The translations under genes and the position numbers were made by a program. From Amanita rubescens (lineage: Eukaryota; Basidiomycota; Agaricomycetes; Agaricales; Amanitaceae): 64,000 bases of DNA. Each line of letters opens with the position of its first letter. The first letter of the stretch is position 1. The DNA lies in contig WION01000170.1 in the NCBI GenBank assembly GCA_015039365.1, forward strand, positions 48,731 through 112,730, given 5' to 3'. This document shows, piece by piece, positions 56,339-64,000 of the stretch. The notes beneath the pieces are model-generated. The model did no database searches and was not told the origin of the DNA. It saw only the letters and a list, made by a program, of their open reading frames with translations.

Positions 56339-58064
56339 ATGCTCTCTCTGGCCGCCTTTCATCTTAGAAATTTCTACGGTTCCGCTCTCACTTATCTTCA
56401 ATCCGCACAGCCAACGCTTCATAGCCCCGACGATACAATCTTACGTGAACCATCTGATGCGCTTGGTCTTTCTAGACCAACCCTTCTCCAATCATTCATG
56501 CGTAGGGAGCTCGAATTTACAAGGACCGAATTGGCCCGTACAAAAAATGACGTCGCCTTACTTGAAGAACGCTGTAAGATTCTAGAAAGGACCCTCAAGG
56601 ACACTAGAGAAATTCTCCGCACCCGTGAGGCCGAGGTAGAAAAGGTCCGGAAGGAGAGAGACAGAGAGCGTAAGCACTCTGAGCGCCGGAGAAGTGATTC
56701 TGTACCGCAGGCTCAGTCAACTCACAAATCCGATGCTTCTCATCCCAGGCGTAGCTCAGCCGACATTAGGCCAGGAGGTCCTACAAACGGACGTTCGGCT
56801 ACGTTGGGAAAGTTATTAGCGCCTCCTGCAGGGCCATCATCACGTTCACCGCCTCCACGCGCTTCTACCGTCTCACCAAAACACAACACACTTGGCGCAG
56901 CAGAGGATCGAGCCAGGCTACGTAGCACCGAAGCATATCTCACCCGTACCGACAGCTGGTCTGGCGCACAGGTTCTCCAAGCCGTACAAGACATAAACTC
57001 TGAAATCCTCCAATTCGCTGCCTCGGCTACCGAGGTTTGCACCTTTGCACCTACTCCAGAAACCCGTGCCATCTATGCTTCCAGATCCGCTCAGGCAATG
57101 TACGACACCACTTCTCGCCTAGGTCCCAAATTCGCGCGCATCTTATCAAATAGAGATCACTCCCAAGATCCCCTTTTGGTTCAATGGGCTCTACAAGGAT
57201 CCGTCGCGTTATGCATCGCCCGAGCTCTTTCCGCCTTTTGCTTGGGCTTCCCAACCGATGCAGATAGCATTCTATCTCAAATCTATAAACGGATGTCATT
57301 AGCGGGTACGTTCACTCTTCTTTTCCGGCACGCTTCTCATGCCGACATTCGGACTAGAACCTCAACCGACTTCATCCAAATGGCGTGCCCTCACTCACAG
57401 GAACATTCATGCCGTGTATCCAACTCTGGATGAATACGCGGTTCAGAAGCTCGCAGAAGCTATCATCCGCTGGTCAGCTGACGTTTTCGTCATCTCAGGC
57501 TGTACTTCCATTCACGGCATATCTTCTCCTTCCCCACCTTCATCTTCCCCTCCAAACTCCCGTACCCTATCCACCCAACCATCGATCGCATCACTCGCCT
57601 CTTCATCTGCATCCACCACCTCAACCAGTAACGCCAACTCGACCATAAGCACAAACGCCACAATCATAACTCACCTTCGGGAATCTCTCAAAATACACTT
57701 TGGCGAGCAAATACGCAGGTTGGCTCGGTCCGCTACGCGTTTGGCAACGACGCTTCGGGAAGAGATACTGTCTACCTCTTTTGACGTCATTGCCGTAGAC
57801 CATACCCAAAACTTTAACCCAGCAGCGATGTATGATTATATGGCGCCACATGCGCAGGCCCAGGCATATACTGGCTTGAACGGCACGAGCGCGAACGGAG
57901 AAACTGGCACTCCCGTTCTAGCGACGACCGAACTTGGATTGTTGTGTACGACTCGGATAGGGAACAGGGAAAGCGTCGGTGATGAAGATGTCACACTCGA
58001 GAGAAGGGTTCTCTTGAAGCCAAAAGTGGTTCTAGAGAACGTACTCGAGATGCTGGACCGGTGA
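56339..58064 (+). CDS. Coiled-coil protein of unknown function
   Basis: Exons 56339-57305 and 57358-58064; 557 residues. Not recognised. After a short N-terminus (MLSLAAFHLRNFYG) a long charged coiled coil runs from about residue 55 to 130 (ELEFTRTELARTKNDVALLEERCKIL..., EVEKVRKERDRERKHSERRR). A Ser/Pro-rich linker follows. The second half is helical and hydrophobic (SGAQVLQAVQDINSEILQFA, LLVQWALQGSVALCIARAL, DEYAVQKLAEAIIRWSADVF), split by a Ser/Thr-rich loop. The pattern suggests a scaffold or cytoskeletal protein. The start is the first ATG after an in-frame stop-free leader, so an upstream exon cannot be excluded. Confidence 0.75.
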
Positions 58065-58236
58065 CAAACTTTTTTATTATCTATTTTCTTTTTTGCATTA
58101 TACCTGCATGCCACTTTTATTTATCGCATCCCTACGTTTTTATACCAGTATAATCTATACGCTTAAAATATCGTGTTTTTGTATGGCATCACAAATACAT
58201 TCTTTTGAAACGAAACTTATAGATACACATGCATAT

Positions 58237-58818
58237 TCACGTAACAGTAATCCTCTTTGGCGCCATCTCAGCTCCCGCCTTGGGGAACGTGACGGTCAGA
58301 ATACCATCCTTCACGTTCGCCTTAACCTCGTTCTCCTATAAAACACACCGTCAGTAGTAGGCCACTTTTGACAAGAAAGAAAAAAACAAACAAACCTTTA
58401 CACCTTGAGGAAGCTGAAGCGTCCTCGAAAACTTGCCACACTTCCTCTCCCTAAGAGCAAACCCGCCTTCTTCGAGGTTCGCGGGCTTCTTCACCTCACC
58501 AGAAACGATGAGTCGGCCATTGTGCACCTCGATGTTGATTTGCTCCGACGTCAGACCGGGAATTTCGAACATGGCCGTGACGCGATTATCTTTATCGTCT
58601 TCGTGGAGATCCATCCTGTTTTCGCATTAGTTAGTGTGTCGGTTGGGTACCAAAAAAAAAAAAAAAACGTGCCTCGGCCTGTAAGGCCTTTGAGTGAGAG
58701 TATCCCCACTTTGTTCACCACCACCACGCCGAGTAAAGAGTTGCTCGGGTTTATTGGCTAATTCGTTCATGAAACGGTCAATCTCGTAGAAAGGTTCGTA
58801 AAACCAGCTGGTAGACAT
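58237..58818 (-). CDS. Small heat shock protein (Hsp20)
   Basis: Minus-strand exons 58818-58673, 58615-58396, 58335-58237; 154 residues. Alpha-crystallin-domain chaperone that holds unfolding proteins. N-terminus MSTSWFYEPFYEIDRFMNELANK, then the core MDLHEDDKDNRVTAMFEIPGL, INIEVHNGRLIVSGE, ERKCGKFSRTLQLPQGVK and NVKDGILTVTFPK, ending KRITVT. To stay in frame the first intron must use a GC donor (AG|GCACGT at 58672), which is weaker than the other GC donors of the window; the alternative GT donor two bases on breaks the frame. A TATA-like element lies just upstream. Confidence 0.9.
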
Positions 58819-58850
58819 GGTGTCGTGGATTCAGACTTTGTCGCGGTCTT

Positions 58851-58857
58851 TTTTATA
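58851..58857 (-). promoter_or_regulatory. TATA box of Hsp20 gene
   Basis: TATAAAA on the minus strand, 33 nt before the start codon, followed by an A-rich leader. No perfect heat-shock element (alternating GAA/TTC) was found by eye nearby. Confidence 0.6.
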
Positions 58858-59600
58858 CTTGTTCGCATGGTTGACGTCGATGGGAGGAGTTGAGTGGTGC
58901 AACCGAGACAAAGAGTGGTGTCATGTAATAATGGCAACAATGTGGCTGTGCCGGTTCGGACAAACGTTTTGAAATTGAAGAACCGCCGAGCACCGAACCG
59001 CGCAATGATGCGTCCGCCATTGAACACTGCCATGGCATGCGGTTAACCTTGCGCTAGGTCTTCATTACCGGTCCGAGTTCTTCTGGTCTCTCTCTCAATC
59101 TTCACTGACCACTGACCAGCTGCTTCAAGCTCAGTTCTCTCGTCGCAACCATGGCGCGTTCATGATCTTCATGTCAACTATACGGAAGTTCAATCATGAA
59201 TAACGTGTACTTGCTACTACTAATATACCGCGGGTCTTTAAACTCGGTCTTCTCTTCGTCCCGCCGCTTCCGCGATACTTATATCCAGCCGACAACTCGA
59301 GACCTCCGCGCCGTTCTATATACAAAGCAACTGACTCGGTGATCGGATACATTTTCTTTCCCTAGTCGTCTGGTTACAACGTTGCCAAAAAAAACAAAAT
59401 TCTTGAGTAGCCGCTAAAAACTCCTCTTGGTTTCCCTCTTTCAACTACCCTCCGCTGTCGACGGCAATTACCGATTAACAACCCTTTTTCTTATCCTCTT
59501 ACGCGCCACGGTCGATCAAACCTCGCCCCCCCTCCGAGCATGCTAAATTTAGCTCCAAGGTATCATGCTGTGACCGGAAAATATAGGAGACTTTTGATAG
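58858..59600. other. Divergent promoter region Hsp20/P450
   Basis: About 740 nt with pyrimidine-rich stretches and no gene. Serves both neighbours. Confidence 0.55.
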
Positions 59601-59604
59601 ATGA

Positions 59605-59610
59605 TATAAA
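59605..59610 (+). promoter_or_regulatory. TATA box of P450 gene
   Basis: TATAAA in the context GATGATATAAACC, 91 nt before the P450 start codon; a T12-type tract lies between it and the ATG. Confidence 0.6.
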
Positions 59611-59700
59611 CCGAGCTCTCGGAGTTTAAGGTTGTACGACGCTCCGCCTTGGCGAGGATTTTGCTTTTTGCTTTACTGGACTCTTTTTTTTTTTTTGCCC

Positions 59701-61832
59701 ATGAACTCGAACCCGCCAGACAACGTTGCGGTCGTCGTCCTCTCGGCTTTGCTCGGTCTTACTCTGGTAACAGTACTTTATAACTGCGCTCGTCGTCGTT
59801 TTGGTTTACCTCCTGGTCCCGCGCCGCGTTTCTTTTCTGGTAACACTTACCAAATTCCGGCTTCGGAACCATGGAAGGCTTACGCAAATTGGTCACAAAT
59901 TTTTGGTGAGCGTCGCGGTTGACTACTATTGTGTTTCCTTGCTCAACTGGGTTTACTTAGGAAGCCCATTGATTCACTTGCGCGTTTCTGGTAACACTAT
60001 GATAGTAATCAACTCTGCTCAAGCGGCAATAGACCTTCTTGAAACTCGGTCGAACATATATTCGGATAGGCCACGGTCCCAATCATCCTCATCCTCTTCA
60101 GTCCCTTCCCAAAACACCCCTATGTCGCCGATACCCTGGATCCTGAGACCGTTCACGTGGATATTCTCTTCATGGACTCCTAGGGCCATCTTGGGCGATC
60201 GTCCCTCGGTGTTTAGCACATCAGTCATGCATCCCAGGTTCAAAAAGTACAGAAAGCTATTGCAAACAAGCCTTAACCCGCGCGCAGTCAAAAAGTACAG
60301 AACCCTCATGGAGCAGGAACGTCTAGTGATGTTAAGGGGTATGCTACACCACCCAGCCGATTTCTTCCAACACGTCAGGAGGTAACCGGCTCATTTCCCC
60401 TCCTATTACAGCGCTCAGCAATTGAATCGATACAGGAACGCAGGCGCAGTGATACTGAACGTTGCCTATGGCTGGCAAGTCACGAGTAATGACGATTACT
60501 TTGTTCGCCTCATGGAAGAAGCATTTTCGATTCACAACGCCATCAACAAACCGAGCGGCTGGCTTGTCGAGTTTTTCCCTATCCGTCGGTTTTTTTTACG
60601 TACTTTGAGAGCTATTAGCCGAATATGACTGATGCCGTCCCTTCCAGTGCGTTTCCTTCCGTCTTGGTTCGCAGGTAATACATATAAACGCCGGGCAGCT
60701 TATTTCAAAGACCGCATGTGGGATATTGATAACGTTCCGCATCGTTGGGCAAAGGAGAAGATCGTCAGTGGGGGATATGCAATCTTGATTGAAAAGATTT
60801 TTTTTCTCTGATTGTGTCCGTTTTACAGGAATCTGGTAATTTCATACAGTCCTTCTCCTCTCAACACCTTTTACCGGAAGATGGGCACGCGATAGATGCC
60901 GAGGAAGAAGACATCATTAAATGGGCAGGTGGTGCCCTGTACTTTGGTGGTGCAGACACGGTCAGGATGGTTCAACGAACCTTTTAATATATGACTGATT
61001 GTGGTGCAGACCGTTGCTTCGGTCTTATCCTTCATACTTCTCATGACGCTGTACCCTGATGTCCAAAAGCGTGCACAAGACGAGATCGACCGCGTGGTCG
61101 GTAAAGATAGGCTACCCACCATCGAGGATCAAGATGAGCTCCCGTATGTGGGCGCTCTCATTAAAGAAGTGCTGCGGTTTGCTCCCGTCGCGCCCCTAGG
61201 TATGTTTCTCCGCATTCATTATCCGATGCGCCCTTATAATGAACATTTTCATAGGCCTTCCACATCGAGTGATGGAAGAAGACACATACATGGGTTGCCG
61301 TATTCCGCAAAGTGCGACCGTAGTCGCGAATATATGGCAAGTGTCTTTCAAGAGTCGATGAAGTTTGTAACACATGAGTTTTATCAGGGCTATCGCACAC
61401 GACGAAGAAGCGTTCGATTGTCCGTACGATTTTGATCCCGATCGTTTCTTGCCCACAGGTAAACAAAGCAAGACCCTGATGGACCCTCGGAAGCTCGTGT
61501 TCGGGTATGGACGGAGAGTATGCCCAGGTGCGTCAATGCGGTATGCCTCGCGCGCATATCCTTGAACATTCGTACCCACTATTAGGCGCGCACTTTGCTG
61601 AACTTTCAATATACTTGAGCATTACCGGTATTCTGTCCATGTTTAATATAAGCAAACATGTTCAAGAGGACGGGCTAGAAATCACACCAAAGTTTGAGTT
61701 TACGACTGGGATCACAAGGTACGAATTAGAGCTGTGTTCTCTTCTTCGATGTTTGTTGACTGGCGTTGTAGTCATCCCAAGCCATTTCTATGTCGGATAG
61801 AGCCTCGCAAGGTTGATTCATTACTTAATTGA
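59701..61832 (+). CDS. Cytochrome P450 monooxygenase
   Basis: Exons: 59701-59905, 59961-60381, 60412-60584, 60648-60763, 60829-60960, 61010-61199, 61255-61336, 61388-61527, 61586-61718, 61772-61832; 550 residues. ER-anchored by an N-terminal membrane helix (VAVVVLSALLGLTLVTVLY) followed by the Pro hinge GLPPGPAP. I-helix GGALYFGGADTTVASV, ExxR in KEVLR, PERF-like DPDRFLPTG, heme loop FGYGRRVCPG with the axial Cys. Resembles agaricomycete P450s annotated as O-methylsterigmatocystin-oxidoreductase-like. Two peculiarities: a roughly 45-residue Ser/Trp-rich insertion after YSDRPR (about residues 118-165) compared with the usual spacing to HPRFKKYRKLL, which might be an unspliced intron with open frame, and a GC donor (TG|GCAAGT at 61337). 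Substrate unknown. Confidence 0.87.
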
Positions 61833-62682
61833 TATTTTATGTTAAGCCGTACCAATTATTAATGACCATAAATATGTTTGTATGTATGTTAGTTTGATCT
61901 TGCTAAGTTGATGTCATCACACACATAGTTATGCTGGGATTGCACATTTCAAATGAAGTACATAGGACACTGACAACTACATCAGTATCAAATCTAGAGG
62001 GTCATATGAGGTTAGCTGCTAACAATAGATGAGAGGATTTAAAAAATGTTATTTCCAAATCCCAATGTTTAATTCCTTCTCGTGATTGATTTCAAAAACA
62101 TAATTGAGCCAGGATTGTATCTACTACTGGTCAGTGGTAGATGTTATCCAGAGCAAAGTCATCATGTAGGGAACAGCAGGAGTATATGTACCCCTGGGAC
62201 TCTTCCCTGCTGCTCCCTAAAGTCATGTACCATTTCTGAATCATTACTACTCATTGATGCACATACAGAATAAAGCATTTTCAACCTAATCTGATTGAAA
62301 ATTATGTTTAGTAAACATAGGGAAAGCATTGCTTAAGATGTGCAAGGACCAATGGTATCTAACTTCTAACTGAAGCAGTCACTATGTTTTTCTATCACAT
62401 ATGTATGTTTGATCAGAATGACCTGGAATGCAATCATTACCTTCTGACAGCTGTGGCCCAATTTTGCCACTCAGAACATAGGGAGAGTTGCAACTTGCCC
62501 AGTTAATTCAGCTAGTCAGATCATGTTTACAGTGGTACAAATGTGAAGTGCATAGTAAGTATTGTCCCCTGCTGTCCATATCCCATTGATTTCATTGGGT
62601 TCCAAGATTTCTCTGGTAGAAAGGGTAGTACAGTATGTATGTCACATTAACTTGACAATTTGGAAAGTAATGCATTACCCAC
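61833..62682. other. AT-rich stretch, no gene
   Basis: Base composition turns AT-rich right after the P450. Nothing coding is supported. One inverted repeat is listed separately. Confidence 0.5.
62170..62218. repeat. Inverted repeat (12-bp arms)
   Basis: GGGAACAGCAGG (62170-62181) and CCTGCTGCTCCC (62207-62218) are complementary in 11 of 12 positions with a 25-nt loop. Function unknown; could be a hairpin or terminus of a small element. Confidence 0.6.
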
Positions 62683-62888
62683 CTCCCTGGGGATGCTAGA
62701 TTAGCCATGCTGGTAAGAGTGTCTGGGTGCTGTGATCCAAGCTTTTCTCTCCTTGCTGCCATAATCTCTACCTCCAGCTTCTCTGCCTCATCCCACTTCC
62801 CCTGGTTCCAGTATGTGCATGCTAGATTACCCACGCTGGCAAGAGTATCTGGGTGCTGTAATCCAAGCTTGTCTTTCATTGTCTCCAT
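62683..62888 (-). pseudogene. TPR-repeat fragment (kinesin-light-chain-like)
   Basis: One frame codes for one and a half 42-residue TPR units of the type fused to NB-ARC/NACHT proteins in Agaricomycetes: LGLQHPDTLASVGNLACTYW, QGKWDEAEKLEVEIM, then LGSQHPDTLTSMANLAS. It stops at a possible donor (AG|GTGGGT) after a shortened second unit, and no further units are visible on either side. Most likely a relic or a lone exon of a broken gene. Confidence 0.6.
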
Positions 62889-62934
62889 TGTTAAATAGAA
62901 TTATATTTATAGAATGATTAACTACTGATTGACT

Positions 62935-63400
62935 ACAATCAATGTTACTCATATCACTCGCGTCATCCTTTATGTATGACATAGAGATGACATCATAATG
63001 ACTTCATTATGATATCATGGTGACATCATGATAGACTCATGATCACATCTTATGGTGTGCTTAGCACGCCATATCTTCTCATCTATACTATATGCTTACA
63101 CATATGTAGACACATATTTGTTACCTCTTAGTATATAAACCTGTCCTGTATCGTAGAATAGGACATCCATTCTCTTCCTCTTACTATCACTACTACGCCG
63201 AAGGGTAGTGCTAAGATCATATCGCAATAGTAAGCTATTGCACCTGCTCATGCTGTGGACACGCTCTCGCGCGCTAGACTGTCTTCGTCAGTTATGGGCC
63301 CCGCCGCCGATATTGCCAGGACCCACATCGCCGCTCGCTTGCTCGTCATCCGACATGATGTCCCACTGGTATAGTATCGCAGCGAGCCTGATATGGTCTT
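62935..63400 (+). mobile_element. Possible LTR / retroelement flank
   Basis: The block has a repetitive CRE-like start (multiple TGACATCAT/ATGATATCA around 62985-63045), a TATA (GTATATAAAC, 63131-63140), a transcription-start-like CT-rich region (63170-63185) and, near 63367, TGGTATAGTATCGCAGCGAGC, which resembles the primer-binding sites of LTR elements. No gag/pol domain was recognised in the 600 nt that follow to the window end. Layout fits an LTR, but there is no second copy here to prove it. Confidence 0.3.
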
Positions 63401-64000
63401 ATCATCTTGATATTACTAATCCTTGATATGGCATATGCGCTAATGACATGCGCCCGGACCCTAGGGCTTTAGGGGGATCTCCTAGACACCCAGGGATAAG
63501 GGTACTTCCTATGTTTCTCGACGCTGGCATGGCAACGTCGCCCCCACAGAGTTATACTTGCCCTCTGTGATGTGACTGGGTGTTCATGCACGATATAACA
63601 TCATAAGCCCCTAGAGGCTTTATAATACAATATGGCTCGTATATAGAAACTTCTAGTATAAAGGACGTGCTGACACCTCATTGTGGGTGGTACACGCAGT
63701 CTATTAAGGATGCGCCCTTAGGGACTCCTTTAGTCGGAATGATCGATAGGATCATTCTAAGTTTGGGCTCTATGGTGATCCCATAATCCCATTTAGAAGT
63801 TTCATATTGATTACCGGTCGTGCTCATATAATGGTCTGGGGGGTTTATGGACCAGACATTATTTCTATTTACAATCGCAACGGGTAAAACCGTGGTTCGC
63901 CCAAGAGCGATTGAACCAGCGATTGATTTTGCATGTCATTTACAGCATTCAGGGATAATCCGAGCTTTCAAGACCGAGTGGACCTGTGGACCTGAGCTTT
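63401..64000. other. Window end, unassigned
   Basis: No recognised gene. A + frame open to the window end from about 63865 (TIATGKTVVRPRAIEPAIDF...) might belong to an element continuing outside. Confidence 0.35.

Noticed and set aside
1..64000. CRISPR arrays, operons, bacterial insertion sequences or phage genes
   Set aside because: No regularly spaced repeats, no ribosome-binding-site/operon layout, and spliceosomal introns throughout; the sequence is eukaryotic.

Overview
This window is a nuclear chromosome segment of a basidiomycete fungus, most likely of the class Agaricomycetes. Almost every gene is cut by 45-65 nt GT-AG introns, often ten or more per gene, with microexons and several GC-AG introns. 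There are two split or compact nuclear tRNA genes. The content is typical of mushroom-forming fungi: F-box/leucine-rich proteins, an expanded G-alpha, a basidiomycete-type alcohol oxidase (GMC) family, a P450, a crinkler-like relic and a TPR relic. Gene models were spliced by hand from reading frame, splice consensus and family knowledge. No database search was run, so no genus is named.

Left part (1-20.6 kb): a PEX11-type peroxisome gene and tRNA-Pro(UGG), then five alcohol-oxidase-like GMC genes (called AOX-A to AOX-E here), all on the + strand, interrupted by one F-box-like gene. AOX-A has lost 68 codons in frame. AOX-B to AOX-E look intact. AOX-D and AOX-E lie in two nearly identical 3.3-3.4 kb blocks. 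The second block begins inside a copied piece of the last exon of AOX-C, so a segment running from the end of AOX-C through AOX-D was duplicated recently. The spacer between the blocks carries a frame-broken relic of a crinkler N-terminus.

Middle (20.6-36.2 kb): an F-box/LRR gene, a replication factor C small subunit (Rfc5 type), a gene-poor stretch, an HD-domain phosphohydrolase divergent from a ZIP zinc transporter, a Nudix diphosphoinositol polyphosphate phosphohydrolase, a 3.7 kb stretch with no recognised gene, and a TEA/ATTS transcription factor.

Right part (36.2-62 kb) is dense and mostly housekeeping: TAN1 (tRNA acetylation), tRNA-Thr(UGU), a bHLH factor, a large G-alpha, a transaldolase, a small cyclophilin, F-actin capping protein beta, eIF5, another F-box/LRR gene, an Hsp70-like ATPase whose frame continues into a tail of about 1,160 residues of low-complexity and tandem-repeat sequence, a coiled-coil protein, a small heat shock protein and a cytochrome P450. 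The last 2 kb is AT-rich and holds a TPR fragment and a possible LTR.

The main biological themes are (1) an expanding alcohol-oxidase array next to a peroxisome-division gene, (2) an Hsp70-like/low-complexity fusion that to my knowledge is not standard in the family, and (3) unusual splicing: 5-, 11-, 13- and 14-nt exons, an exon that is only the start codon, and repeated GC donors.
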